A stretch of DNA of 64,000 bases from Topomyia yanbarensis (taxonomy: Eukaryota > Arthropoda > Insecta > Diptera > Culicidae). Shown one piece after another: positions 33,346 through 45,975 of the stretch (within the stretch, counting starts at the first letter, position 1; every line of letters starts with the position of its first letter). The notes under the pieces were generated by a model. The model made no database searches. It saw only the letters and a program-made list of their open reading frames with translations, and had not been told where the DNA came from. The translations under genes were made by a program, and so were the position numbers. The DNA is taken from the NCBI RefSeq assembly GCF_030247195.1, contig NC_080670.1, positions 29,219,497 through 29,283,496 of the forward strand, given 5' to 3'.

Positions 33346-36300
33346 CCCTAACATAAGCTTCCTTTTCTTTGGATTGTTTTGTTTTTCTGAGTAGATTCAA
33401 TTCTGCACCGTTCTACGCTCTGTAGCATAGCCGGCTTATGTTTCCTACAGTTCTTCATCTGTCTAAAGCAGACGGAAAACAACTTGTACTCCCAACAGAA
33501 GTAAAATTGAAATCCCAAATTTTCGGCAAATGTGTTTGGATTTAACAGCCAAAGTCAGAAGCAAGCAATGGTCGGAAGTGACCCTTGCAAGCTGATCGGA
33601 AAGTGTGCTCGTACCGAAACGTCTCTTCCATTCCCAGCTGAATAAAGTACAGCCGAAAATCCAAATTTAAACAGAACTCTTCGCCACAGCAAAGTCAAAA
33701 TCCGATCCGTTTCGTTCCTTCGGTCCTTTTTCTTTGTTGGCCAAATTCAAATGCGGCAGTTTGATGTCCCCCCTCCCCCGCGCTTCTCGCTTCAGTAGTG
33801 GTCCAGCAAACGAAAAGAGCATATGTGCGGGAAATTCTTGTTTGGCTGGCTCGCTGGCTGGCTGTGTGAACAGGAACAGCTATGAAGTATGTGTGTATCA
33901 CTCGATCTAGCACCACATTTGCATACACGCGTATATAATATAGTGATAACCGTGAATCTGCGGCATCCTGCAACCATGTGCAGGTTCGTAGTCACATTTC
34001 TCTGGAGAGGATGCTGCACCCTACAGTGTCTTTTGTGCTAAGCTTTTTCGTCGTAAAATGTACCCTTTTTGTGCTACTACTAGCTAGCTATCGAGCAGAC
34101 AAGCAAAAAAAACAGAAAGAACAACGGAATTACGGAGAATGGGGCCGAGAAGCTTTCGTACGAAACCGACAAATGGGAATTAAAACCCTGAACGCCCAAT
34201 TGGGTGTTTTCGTTTCGGGGGACTGGTGTACGGGGCAGTGGGAGGGTCGCCCAACTTTTGCAACTTGAGGAGGGGCATACTTTGCCAGGACCGATGTGGA
34301 CGCGAAGAGAACGAGTTAGCTCAGCGGGGATGGCTAGCAAAAACACATGTTTGTCTTATAATTTATGTATGGTTTGTTTTTAGAATTAAGATGAATTCAC
34401 AACTGAATTTTTGCACCACAAATATGTGGCTAGGTGTTTTTTTTCACGGGAGGCGGATTGTGGGACGGCTTTAACGATTGTTGTAGTTTTTTGAAGCATG
34501 CTTCTAAATATTTTCGACGTTTTTATGGGCATGGTGGATACTAGTTCTTTAACTGTCTGTTTTTGGAACGTTATAATCACACTAATTCGGTTTCAGAGCC
34601 GCTAGAGATGTGTCACAAGGAAGCCACCTTGAACCTCTTATTTTCATACTATACACAAATAATTTCTTAAGTACATAAGCCAATCAATTGAAATGGGTAA
34701 ACTCAATATTTTTCTACCCTATTTTTCCAGTCCTCTCGTGCTATCTAATCAATCTACATGCTGACTCATTCAGCGGGATTTATTCAATCTCATTTCTATG
34801 GAAACAATTCGAAAACTCCTCATCGTCGCACCAACACGCCAAGTACCAGATGATTAACGTTAACCGCGAAACAGTGGATTAATCAAGTTATTTACCCCAT
34901 ACCGCACTCCAACTTCAATCATCCTTTATCCCTTTCTCGTACTCTCTCCCCATCTCTCTCTCTCTCCATATCTGTCTCTGACTCTCGCCCTGTCTCGTGA
35001 TGGCACCGAAAATAGCTTGTACGCGCCTCAAACCGATCCCCTTCCATTAGTGGCGGCTGGATGTCTAACGGTAAAACTTTTCCGAACCCAAAATAGCAGC
35101 TGGTGGTGGAGTACGGTGCGACCCCATCGAAAAGTTCCTAACCTATCGCAAAATTGCGAAATCAAGCACCCTCTCATTTAGCTATTCATAATGGGGACCC
35201 AGTGCACTAGATCGCCTACTACTGGTAGGTAGTTAGTATATTTTCCTGATCGCCATTGCTGTTCCAAGCTTTCATGCGTGTCAATTCGTTAGCGAGAAAC
35301 GGGTGGAGAAAAGAGGAACAACGAGAACACATTGAAGTCCTGAAATGAGAGAAAATAACTGTTCACAACAATAGCAATCAATTTGCAGACATTTATGGAA
35401 TTTATTTTATTTTTACGGTTATGTAGTAGTTTCGGGTTGTGATTGTTTGCTTCTCGCTCTGGTCCGCACTGTCCGTCTCGTTCGGGTTTGTGGTTGCCGA
35501 GGATACATCACCGCAACCGAGATCTCATTCAGGCTGCAAGCTTCACATCTAGAAAGCCCGAGCACTCGCAAGTGTTGGTGTCGCCTGCTGTGTGTCCTGT
35601 ACTTGACTTGTATTAGTGTATGTATCCTCTACCTGGTGCTGGTGGTACAATTGCGATGGATGCCTGCCATGTCGTTCGCTGCTCCCATTCAAACCCTACC
35701 TCCCGTCCTCCTCTCTCCCGCACTAACGATTCCTGACCGACCGTCAAGAGCAATTGGAAGATGTAATTTTATCGATTTTTAATACTCTCGCTTCGCACAG
35801 ATGCAGACTCCACCGACCGCGTGTAATGTAACACACGACACGACAACGATGACGAGCGCGTCCCGCGTAGTTGTTGCTTTTGCTGCGCGCGCTCTACACG
35901 GCTCGGTTCCTCTCCGCTCTCTTCCAGGTGAACGAAATCATACTGAAGTTCGGGTAAAAATTCATTCTCATACAGTAGGCCGCAATAATTTTCTCACTGC
36001 TCACGATAACTTGTGGAAAACGCACGTTTTTCAGTGATTTTTCCTGAGACACAGAGAGAGAGAGCGTATCGCTCTCCTCACACATTGCACTCACTGCACA
36101 GCATGCTTCGGTGATTCTCGTAGCAGAAAGCATGCGTGTTTTTTCTCTCTCTCTCGCCTTTTTCATTGATCGCTCTCGGTTCGGTGCTCACTTTTGATTT
36201 CACACTTGCCTGATTTATCCCCCTCATCAGCGTCTTATGGAATGGCTCCTTCCCGTTTCTCGTCGTGCCGTGAATCGTTTCGAGTTTCGCCTTTTTTTTT

Positions 36301-37015
36301 CTTTCAGCGAATTGTTATGGTCGTGACGTCAGGTAAAGACAATTGCACAGTGGTTGCGGTACATTTTTTGATGGTTAAAAATAGCTTTCGCGCAAAGTTG
36401 ATTCAATCTCAAACGGTCTTTTGTATCCGTCGGAAAAGGAAGACTGGCGAGGCGCATGTGTCTAATATTAAAACTTACCTTCCCAACGTCCCACAGGGAA
36501 AATTCTTTGTTCTAAACACACAACTGCTCAGTTTTACCGTTTATAAGTAAATGTATGACGATACGACGACGACGGTGATGATGGTACCACCGACTTGTAC
36601 ACGCATTATGCACCGGTGCTGATGAAAACATAAACGCGGAAAAACGCCAGTTTGTTTTCCACGGAATACAAATATGTTTCTACCGTCGTCGTTTGCTCGC
36701 TTCAGTTAAGGACAGTGCAGCTGTTGGTTGTACTTTTAACGAGATCTGCCGAAGCAAACCCCAACATAATATGAGGGGCGCATATTTCAAATAGAGTTTT
36801 TTCCCAGACTTGTAAATCAGTGCTGTGCGAATTTTTGACACGGCTGAGCTTATGATTGGTATTAAATAGAAAGCCAGCACGGCAACTGCTCCGTTAAATG
36901 ATAATCGAATACGGAAATTGGTTTATTAGGTTGTTTAAGATTGTTTCCTTCGTCGTCTGATAATGTACGATAAAGCAGATACGTACAGTGTCGGACAAAA
37001 TCATAAGATAAAAGT
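33346..37015. other. Long stretch without a recognisable gene, CT/GA-rich in places
   Basis: Contains CT-rich runs at 34930-35000 and GAGAGAGAGAGCG/CTCTCTCTCTCGCC blocks at 36052-36160. Such GA/CT blocks can bind GAGA-type factors near insect promoters, but no exon or start site is supported. The 111-codon frame at 35447-35782 and others have no domain. Confidence 0.4.
34601..34678 (+). pseudogene. Tiny reverse transcriptase relic (motif B)
   Basis: In one frame the sequence reads DVSQGSHLEPLIFILYTNNF and stops shortly after. This matches the GVPQGSHLGPLIFILYINDL core of Jockey/CR1-type reverse transcriptases, with V-S for V-P and E for G. About 25 codons survive. Compare the related relic at 1602-1800. 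Confidence 0.65.
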
Positions 37016-37021
37016 TTTTCG

Positions 37022-37125
37022 TCCTACACTCAATATCACAATCAGAATCACGGCTCGCTGCGATTGGCCTGAAGCAGCGGTTTAGTGGGTGACGTTTCCC
37101 GCCTTGTCTGCAATTGTAGTGTGTG
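37022..37125 (+). repeat. Dispersed repeat family M1, 3' part only
   Basis: CTACACTCAATATCACAATC, CAGAATCACGGCTCGCTGCG, GGCCTGAAGCAGCGGTTTAG and CGTTTCCCGCCTTGTCTGCA match 33240-33340 closely. The left part of the family is absent. Confidence 0.75.
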
Positions 37126-37129
37126 ATTG

Positions 37130-38329
37130 TGACGGAGAGCCCTTCCGAGATCCTAGCTTTCCAGCTTCAGAACAACTATAAAAAATCATGTTGAAAGTTC
37201 AATAATGAACGATTTGAACCCAAAAAGTCTCATCACATTCGCATTAATGGTTCTCCTGCAAATCCACCCTCAAAAAGTGTTTAATCTTCAAGAAGAAAAG
37301 CCAAATCGTGACTTCAAGAAGCAAGTTTCTGAGACTTAGTGAAAGTCTCTTTTTTGTCATTTTATCAGTGAGAGAATCGAAAGCGGGAAAACGCTCGATA
37401 ATTTCTATTTCGAGTTATAAGTTCATTCGCACTAGAGAATTGTAACCAGCAGGGCAATCTTTACATTTTGATGGTTAAAAACAGCGTCATTTGTAGAGGA
37501 CTATTTTAATTCAAATATTATTTTTACAGAAGACAAACCAGCAAAAGGAAAAGCACTTAAAATTTCAGCAGAAACAGAATCACGAGTGGAAAACAAACTG
37601 GAACACAACTAAAAAGTATCGACGCGATGAGAATATGAAATAAGTTTGAGCGGCCCAAAATAAGTATGAACTGTCCTGAAAAACTTACTTTATATGACGG
37701 ACATACTAGCAATTTAATGCGCGTGGTATGCACCAAAATGCTAGAAAGAAAAGCAGGCAGATTTATTACGAATTGATAAGAAGAATGATCAGCATTAATT
37801 TAGTAATTTGGGGCAAAAAATTGTATAATTTAAAAGCTGCCGTAAATGAAATATAGTGTTTCTGTCGGTTCGTACCTATTGGATCAATTCCTGGGTTCAG
37901 CGCCGGATGATTCCCGGCCTCTAGGGTAGGTTTGTCCGGAGCTCGATGCCAAGCGCGCATGTTTGTGTACTAATCACTGGAACAAAGCAAGCATGGTTCT
38001 GTCGTTATGAAAAATAATGCAGGAATGAACATGATTTAACATGCCGATAATGGGATATTGGTTTTCGATAACTTAAGAATTGTCAATTATCAACTTTTAT
38101 CTGTGATCTAACAGTTCTCATTCCACTCAGACAAAACCATGCGTATTCTCAATGCAAATTTAATGCCCTGGATTGACGCTAATTCAAAAAAAGCGTGCCG
38201 GACTACAATGAGACGAAGACGAATTCCATACAATTTTAGCTACAGGCTCTGTGCTCATTAACACGCCCAGCGGGACATTTAACGCCACAAACGAATCTCC
38301 GTCTATTATGGCACTTGATTTTGATTCAT
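37130..38329. other. No recognisable gene; contains one M3 fragment
   Basis: Unique sequence except 37640-37725, which repeats GAATATGAAATAA, TTTGAGCGGCCCAAAATAAG and ACATACTAGCAATTTAATGC. These are diverged from the 388 bp tandem unit at 24341-25120. Confidence 0.5.
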
Positions 38330-38740
38330 TATCATACAAATTACCTTAATCAACCTGGTCGGAAAGTTATCATAAAGCATTATCTGCCACAGTTCGTTTC
38401 GTTTCACAGAATCCTACGCTGCCTTGATATCCAAAACCAAATTATGAATCAGAAAGTATTATTCCTGACACATAGCTAGGATTGGACAAAGGTCCGTTGC
38501 TGGTTATCCTTCTCGAAGCCCGGCTTGTCATTAGCCTTTAAGGGATTCGGTCGCAGTGTGCTGAAGCGGACATGAAAGAGTATGTTAAACGCGGTATTCA
38601 GCATTGAGCATATATCGGTGGTTACACTTGAGTTTATGATCCGTCTTGTAAATGTATGTATGAGGTCATCAAACCAGTTCACAGTGCAAAAAAGGGGCGT
38701 CAGTCTTGCCCCTGATATCGCACAGACCAGAAGCAAAGCA
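38330..38740 (-). pseudogene. RTE-like reverse transcriptase relic
   Basis: Minus-strand reading gives SMLNTAFNILFHVRFSTLRP, then (after gaps) NLVLDIKAA, a stop, and DSVKRNELWQIM. This corresponds to the region just before and through motif A in a common mosquito LINE (pattern LN.AYNIL...RLRP...HHLFIDFKAAYDSV). The catalytic aspartate of D.KAAYD is kept in DIKAA, but stops and shifts interrupt the frame. Motif A of the same family recurs at 46640-46740. The clade is inferred from this pattern only. Confidence 0.65.
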
Positions 38741-38929
38741 AACGAACAAATTTTACACGCATCGCTTCGTTACTTGTACACGCCAGTAATGGAAAAGCCT
38801 CGTTTACAATGGTGAGCTTAGAAACAAAATACGTCCACTAAAGGAAAATACGGTCATGATTGACTTAACGCAAACTAGAAAAAATGTACAGTGCGCGAGG
38901 TTGAACAGTTGTTGAAAGTGAAAATGGAG

Positions 38930-39260
38930 CTTGATCTTACGGTAATGAACCCCCTCCAACTACATCATACGAAAAATGTGGTAGTGATAACGTTCAGCAT
39001 GATACCAGATGCAGAAATCCTTATAGTGTTGAACAACATGCAACACGATGTCGAATACGACATTGAAACCAATATCCCCGTATACATGGACAATGATTGA
39101 CCTAAAATTCAGCTGGCACCGCGCACGAGCTCCGAGTCGAAATACGGAGAAGCGGAAACCGTTACGAATGGCACCTGGAGATACTTTTTCCCCGACATTC
39201 TCAACGGGGTTCGTGTGGTTAGAATGCCGCTGTACCAATCTATTCCTTGCTACTTGACCT
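38930..39260 (-). repeat. Dispersed repeat family M4, copy 3 (inverted)
   Basis: On the minus strand: AACCCCGTTGAGAATGTCGG, AAAAGTATCTCCAGGTGCC, TCTCCGTATTTCGACTCGG, then GATATTGGTTTCAATGTCG. This parallels 2290-2460 and 5340-5520. It lies directly upstream (on the minus strand) of the RT relic at 38330-38740, so M4 may be another piece of the same LINE. Confidence 0.4.
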
Positions 39261-39264
39261 TCGA

Positions 39265-41350
39265 ATGCAAATCTGCTTAAAGTATTACCTACACTCAAAG
39301 AACGCAACCAGGGGGTAAACCATGCGCCAAAACTGGCAAAGAAAATGTATCTACTACAACACAGTGATAAACAGCCTTTCATTACCAAACCACAGATAGC
39401 CGGTCAAACAATAATCCTCGGTAAACCTAACATCCAAAACACCTAGCGAAGGAATAGCCGAAAAAGAAGACGGATACACCAAGGTCACTCTGGAATACAA
39501 GAATCATAAAAAGCAACCATCAGTGAAAATCAAAGCTGCTCTAGCGATAACGACATGGACGTACACGAGGGTCGACTGAATAACCAATAAGCAGCAGCCA
39601 GTTATGTGAATTCACACCCGAGGAAAATCACGCACAACAGCAAGCAGTGCGCCTAGGATAGACGAGAGCGCAATAATTTTCGGTTTTTACTTGGAATTGT
39701 ATGAATCTGAAATGTACACTATTTTCGAAAAAGCCGAAAATATTTTTTAACTCATTCGGATCGAAAAGTATTTTCTTCAGCATGAGGACAATTAATCATC
39801 GATCCGATATGGCAAAGAAGGTGTCGTTTTACTATCAGGCATAACACTCAAAAATAATTATTCGTACGCTTTAACGGTCATTTTAATTATAGTTTTAGAT
39901 GGGACTGTGGCTGCCTATGCGATTATGGCGCCACTGAGCTATACGTAAGTACATGGAGGATAGACAACTAGTGAAAAATTATTCCCGAACCTGAATAATA
40001 ACGCTTTTGCACCTGAGTGGTCGGGACCTTGCATAAAAGGTGGGGCTAGTGTTCTGGGAAAATTGACGGATCTATATTTTTTTAAGGAATTTCCTCATAG
40101 TGTCTGTTAGTCTGTGATTTTACCTCCACTAAAAATTTATCACGGGGAACATATTGCTAAAATCAATACTTTCAACATAAACGAAAAATACTCTCTTCCT
40201 ACAGTCCGCAAGTACATCAATTCAAAAATTTCTGGGTCGATTTCCATAACCTGAATTCAACCGCATTTGTGATGTTGCATCATTTTCATAAAATAAAAAA
40301 AGTATCTCACATTTAAAATGATTACAAATATACGGTCTTTATACCTGCTCTAAAGGGCTGACACTGATCGAATTGTTAAGCAGCGATCTGGCATCCATAG
40401 GTACATGGGGTTGTCTGAGCGTAACCAATTCCATGGTCAAGTGTAATGAATAAAGAAATAAGGACAGATGACATTCATTCCTGCGACCAGAAGTTCGTTA
40501 TCTAGACCAATGAAAGTGCTTGTCTGTTTTGTGACGTGTGCTTCAACCATAACCCACTTCAACCCTTAAAAGTGGAGATTTTTTAAATATTTTTCCATGT
40601 TATTGCAAAGGAAAGGCTGCTACTCGCTTCAATTGAGTGAACCTAGTGAACAAGACTAGTATTACCGATACAACTGTAATGGAGTGAATACTACACAATA
40701 ATAAACACAATTTTTTTATATATTTTTAATGGCTTCAACTTTAAGGTGGTTCGTCTATGATCAACATTTTGAAAAGTTGTAGTATTTTGGGTAGACTAAG
40801 TATTAGCCTACGGGTATTGCGATCGTGACGGTACCTTGTTTATTTCGATTCGGTATATGACGATCTTTGACGGTAACAAGAATATAACATGGGATGACAT
40901 CATTGTAGAAGTAGCTATATATGCATATTCGTTGAATTAATAACAGGAGAATTTATCATTCTTCGTTTCATGAGCTGTTCTTCAAGGTGAATATATGCTT
41001 CTTAGACTGCTGCAACAAGCGTATGTAACCAATAATCAAAGCGCATGTGTTTTCCATACCCAAATGCAAATAAGTTTTTCCATACTAAGCGTTAGATCTG
41101 CTTTTATTTGAACAAAGATTTTTTCAAGTTTATACAGCAAAGCAAAATGTTAGTAGAATTTGTCCAGCTTCCAGCGTAATTCTACAAGATCAAAAAAGTG
41201 CAAATATTTACACTCTTTCCAGTCAAGTTCCATGACCATAAAAAATTGAGTTTCTTCAAAATATACAACATGATAATTTATGCCGAACGTCCACTAAGCC
41301 GCACATCCATTATGTCTGACGTATATTATGCCCAACGTCCATTATGCCTA
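39265..41350. other. No recognisable gene; possible SINE end near 40726-40775
   Basis: Mostly unique. TTTTTAATGGCTTCAACTTT followed by AAGGTGGTTCGTC resembles the 3'-terminal part of the SINEs at 9628 and 43387, but lacks the tRNA-like head. At 41285-41350 short words ATTATGCCCAACGTCC recur and lead into the TIR element. Confidence 0.35.
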
Positions 41351-41899
41351 ATGGATATATTAGACCGGCAACAACTTTGACTTTTTCGGAACACTGTTAA
41401 ATCAATCGGTAATTGGTTTCACATACCATTTGTCAAATATGAGTTTTTTTCGAAAGCTCTAGTTCACTCACAAGAATTTTCAAGTTTGTATGTGAAAATA
41501 TATGAAATATAGGCAATAGAAACAATAAATTCAGTAAAAAATGCCAGTATGATCTTTGCATCCCAAAATCTCCAGATATATAGTTCATATATAGGTGTAA
41601 GGATCAACATTGCCGAAGACTGCAAATTGATCCGACTTTGCAGTAAAAAGTTATTCTCATATAAAGTTATGTGTTGCCTCTCTTTCTCGCACATGCTTAG
41701 AATAAGAAATTTCAAAAAAATTGGTTGGTCTTCAAAGTTAAATAACTTTTAGGGGAAACTCCAATCAATATGCGATCTTCAACAAAGCTGTTCCTTATAA
41801 AATAAGCCACTCGACCGTAAGCTTCGAGGTATGCAGAGTTACTGTGAAATTTTTTATTGGAATTTAAGATTTTATTTCCGAGTTTCCATATATATTACT

Positions 41900-43026
41900 T
41901 GTAACCCGTCAGGGTAAAAATTTAGCACTGGGTGGAAATATACTTTTTTTGCGTATACACTCCGTAGAGTGTATTGTTTACGTTAAAGTTATGCTCACCG
42001 CTGTTCGATACCGTTCACCTTTAGTTTGTAAATTTTTATATAGTTTCGCGTTTGTGAACGGTTTTGTGTAATCAGATAGGTGTAGTAAATTTTGTTTTAT
42101 GTTTGTATACAAGAAACATAGGGCTTAGATAGGCCACCGCTCTCCTCTTGCTGCAATAAGTGTGCTGGATATGCTACACATAGCGATGACAGATATGCGG
42201 CGGCACGGTTCTTTTGGTGTTGGTGTTTGTTTTTTCGTGTCGTGAGGAAGGCGGCCATCGTAATATAGGAGAAAGTGACGGACCACGGCTTCAAACAGAC
42301 GTCGAGATAAGTGTTCTCTTTTTTTCGGGACAGTTCCCCGCCACTAGAAGAAAGAATTCAGTGCGCGCGTGCGACGGCGATATAAAACCGTCGAATAGTG
42401 CCGGCCCGTGGTTCGGGCACTAGTGAAGTGAGTGGTGTTGGTTCGCCGAAGTGGGACAGCTAACCGTAAAGGAACATTCTCGCGTCCCCGGCTAAAATCC
42501 AAGGAACCGTACACCGACCGTTCTCGCTATAGAGGATAAGTCGAACGAGCCAAGCTCTCCTCTATAGGTAATAGCCAAGGAGAACGAAGCAGGGCGGACA
42601 ATGGTTCCCCCTGGGAAGTTTACTGCGGTAACTTCCGGGATCGTTTACGGCGAGTAGACGATCCGGAGATTCGTCGCCAACGTCGCTAGGGAGGTTCCAA
42701 CAAAGGAGCCAAGCTCACCTCCCTAGCTAAACGCCAAGGACCGCTGCCGGAGCAGCCAGCTGGGAAACCAGTAGACAGACCAGGCCGTTGTTATCCCGGC
42801 CGTACGGAGAAACCCGCCCGCCAGTCCGCCAGCAGTTACAAACGAAGCAGCGTAGTATGCAGTGAAGGGGATCGGTGGAATAAAAATTGGTAAATTTAAT
42901 TTGTTTGTTTACTTTTTTTCTTGTGAAATGAAAATCCGAAATTCTGTAGGAGCACCTAGGCCGCCCTGAAAAGAAGGGTTCGCCGGGCAAACAAGAACCC
43001 GAGTAGTGGGCAAACCCCTACTTACA
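41900..43026 (+). mobile_element. Solo LTR, 1127 bp, TACT target duplication
   Basis: The segment starts TGTAACCCG and ends CTACTTACA, a TGTAA/TTACA inverted terminus. It is flanked by TACT on both sides (41896-41899, 43027-43030). It splits the TIR element cleanly and is markedly more G/C-rich than its surroundings. TATAAAA at 42381-42387 after GCGACGGCGA suggests the LTR promoter. No primer-binding site or internal retroviral-type genes follow, so this is the scar of recombination between two LTRs. A 4 bp duplication fits Gypsy-type integrases better than Bel-Pao (5 bp). Strand is inferred from the TATA box. Confidence 0.75.
42381..42387 (+). promoter_or_regulatory. Putative TATA box of the solo LTR
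   Basis: TATAAAA preceded by GCGCGCGTGCGACGGCGA. It lies 481 bp into the LTR, an expected U3 position. Predicted transcripts would start ~25-30 bp downstream, near TAGTGCC. Confidence 0.45.
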
Positions 43027-43386
43027 TACTATAGAAACTTGAAACCTCTTGTGGGTAAATTAGAGTTATCGGAAAAAGCTCATATTTTGCATATGATTAC
43101 TATTACCAGTTACCATTCGAATTAGCAGTGTTCCGAAAAAAAGTCAAAATTGTTACCGGTCTAGTATATATGCCTAACGTCTGTATGTCTAACGTATTTT
43201 TGCAAAATAGGGTACATCCGTACCACAGGTGACCCGATTTAATTTTTCTAAATTCGGTTTTTGGTCAGTGCGGTCTAGGATTTATCATAGCCATTGGTAT
43301 GAATTTGAAAGGAATTAAAGAACGCACTCAAAAGAGATCAAAAATTGTTTTGCGTCACAATAAGACTCGTTTTGGCTGGAATAGCT

Positions 43387-43532
43387 TTTTTATTTCGATT
43401 ATAGAGGTTTTAACTTTTAAGGTCGAAAAATCTCTTATGAAAAATTTCTAACCCTATGTGCGGGGTCGGGACTCGAACCCAGGTGCGCTGCGTGCAAGGC
43501 AATAGATTTACCAACTACGCTACGCCCACCCT
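43387..43532 (-). mobile_element. tRNA-derived SINE (SINE200/Feilai type), copy 2
   Basis: Minus-strand A box TAGCGTAGTTGG (43511-43522) and B box GGTTCGAGTCC (43469-43479) sit in the same body as copy 1, with a short deletion around the CGCCTCTTCGGG block. A perfect 12 bp target duplication GCTGGAATAGCT flanks it (43375-43386 and 43533-43544). That is the hallmark of LINE-driven retroposition, and it fixes both ends. The intact pol III boxes could still direct transcription. Confidence 0.93.
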
Positions 43533-43549
43533 GCTGGAATAGCTCTTTA

Positions 43550-45870
43550 AGTTAACAGAAACCAAATCGATTTTTCATTTATTGATTCTACCAGTAGTGA
43601 AAGTCAAATGATTACAGAAGCTAACGGTTGGTAATTCTTCAAACCATCTTCACAAGCTTTTGGAATCCCTTGTTCAATATACCTATATCTATATCTCTAT
43701 CGTCTCCACGAAGCAACCGATATAGAACGGAGAACGTTCGAAGTACTCCTAATGCAACAGGCTCCCCGCCCCTAGCAACCAAACCATAATACCACACCAG
43801 TGGGAATTCATGTTTACTTTTCAAAAACACAATCCTTTATTCCGAACATCAGCCATCAAGAAATATCGCCTCACTTTGACTACCGTAGCCTCAAACCGAA
43901 CCCCATCTCAGTGTTCTATTTTCTTTTACACTTGGCACCGCCTACTGCCAGCTTAGATCCGCTTTGGTTTTTTTTCTATCTCGAATAAAAGTAGCACGAC
44001 TAGGAGGAAGAGGATCCAATACACACCTGGATTGACAAAAAGTTAGAAGATGTCAGAACGTTACTTTCGGAGTAACGCTGTTTGTTGATTTGAATCTCTT
44101 TCGTTTTCCCCAACTTGACACAAGTTTGAGTAGACAACAAATAGGATATGAAGTGGCACTTTTTACCCCATCCTGTCAAAGAAGAACCAAGATAAAAAGT
44201 GGTGTTTTCTGCCGTCGCAGAAAATTCCACCATCATTTTTCATCGAACAAGAATTGATGCTAACTGTTGCCGCGCCTCGGCAGGCTTTGAGTGTGTATGT
44301 TTGTGTGTGTGTGTATTTGCATAGATCAATCCTTTTTCGCTTACCAACGACGAAGGTAGCTAGATCGATATAAAAGCATTGGACTACCTTCTTTCAACAA
44401 AATTGCGCCTCAGGAATTTGTGGTGTAATGATTGAGACTTTGAGAGACGGGGTACCGATCTAATCTGAGCAAATCGCGGAGGAAAAAACAGGAACTACTC
44501 TCCGATTAAACCGCTACCAGGGATGAAGCAGAACGAATCCACATTACCATTCCGGTTCAGAATGTCGCATAAAGTGATAATTGGATACCCGTTTCAGTTT
44601 GCTCCGTTCCACTGAATCATACAATACTTTAAAATCCACGACAGATAATAGTTTGGCAGCTGGTATTCCGCTAGGTAATCATAGAAGTTTATACATTCTG
44701 AGCGATGATTTATTGTGGCTGAAAGTCATTTTTTTGTTTGCGTGTTACGCTTGTTGTTGTTAACGTAGTGTCAAATTCAATGACATGTGAAAATCATTAA
44801 ACTGTTGTTATAACAAATATTTCTTCGTCCAGTATAAAATGTATTTATCTTATTAACAGGACTAGTAATTTTTTTGTTTTTTGTTGTGTGCGAAAACCTA
44901 TAACCCTATAAGCTATAAGACCGCTTCGTGCACTGAAACTCCTTTCAACCCAAACCTTAAAGTAAAGGAAAAAAACATTGCAACTCATCTTCATGATAAT
45001 CTAATCGATTAGTATCAAGCGGATCAGTAATACTGGTATATTGTTTTGTGTGTCTCACAGCAGTTCTCACTACCCACTGGTAGTTTATCTCTTGCCCAGT
45101 AGATCCATGAATATAATATTCTCGCCCAGATCACCTTCCAAAACAACGAATAGACATCGAACAATGAATGCATTATTCAGCAATCCCTTTCAATCGAACG
45201 CCCATCATCGCCGTCATCAAATCACACACACGGAAAATGGTGTAGTCCCCCGACGGCATGAATATTGAGGAACCTATACGGGAGTAGCTCGCCATCCCTA
45301 TCAGAACAATATCTTTCGCGACCCAGCACAGACACCATGCTCGCTAGGATCGCCTCCGAAAGGTAGTAACGATTGATATCAAAAAGCAGGACGCGGAAGG
45401 GATAATGTTCATCGTAATCTTTCATCGCACCGACCCGGGATATCCTTTCTGCTCAATTATTTATGATGCATATCCTGACGGGAGGCGGGAAGCGATCTGC
45501 CGACTTTAAACATACACACATGTTGGAGTCGAAGGAACATCCTACGATTCGGTCTGCCACGGCCCAGAGGTGATGAATGTGCCAATATTGATGCTAACTT
45601 GCTGTCGATAACGCGAGTGGAATGGAATGTGTTTGAAGGTTTATTTCAGCATCAATTTAAGATTCAATTGTTAAACGCTTGAATTCGATATAGTTTAGCT
45701 TCGAACAAAACAATCCAAAGGCTGACATTTACGAGATGCGATTGATCTTGCATTATTGGATTTCAGTTAGTTTTCGATCGAATCACACGTCGCGTTGAAA
45801 TCCACTGACGAATTTTATTCACTCTCGGGATTTATTGAAGATTGATTACTAAATTTTTAGTAAATATAGG
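43550..45870. other. No recognisable gene
   Basis: Unique-looking, with a TG-rich tract at 44290-44325. A minus-strand frame at 43639-43830 contains GLVARGGEPV, which faintly recalls the GLVSRGGDVV segment of the I-clade reverse transcriptase at 22573-22602, but nothing around it supports the match. Confidence 0.4.
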
Positions 45871-45874
45871 CTTT

Positions 45875-45975
45875 GTGTTTCGACTTCGTCGCAACAGTAT
45901 TGGGAAGACCGAATTGGCTTCAAGAATAGATGCTAAATTCAAAACGGAAACACTATTTCTGTTCTCAAGCGAGCA
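45875..45975 (+). repeat. Dispersed repeat family M2, diverged copy
   Basis: GTGTTTCGACTTCGTCGCAA followed by CAGTATTGGG and a GGCTTCAAGAAT block. A second short occurrence of TTTCGACTTCGTC begins near 46148. Confidence 0.4.

Larger units (their letters stand above)
41353..43170. mobile_element. TIR element with ~140 bp inverted ends, split by a solo LTR
   Basis: The left arm (41353-41493) reads AGACCGGCAACAACTTTGAC, CGGAACACTG, AATATGAGTTTTTTTCG, CACAAGAATTTTCAAGTTTG. The right arm (43030-43170) gives the inverse of AGACCGGTAACAATTTTGAC, CGGAACACTG, AATATGAGCTTTTTCCG, CACAAGAGGTTTCAAGTTTC. Without the LTR the element would be about 690 bp and non-coding. It is a non-autonomous DNA transposon. 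Flanks on both sides carry ATGCC(T/C)AACGT words. Superfamily not assigned. Confidence 0.85.

Noticed and set aside
35447..35782. 111-codon frame starting MLLALVRTVRLVRV
   Set aside because: A weakly hydrophobic stretch, but no signal-peptide logic, domain, splice sites or homologous copy. I see no support for a gene.
43639..43830. I-clade RT relic suggested by GLVARGGEPV
   Set aside because: Only about ten residues resemble the RT segment and the flanking residues do not follow the family order; too weak to annotate.
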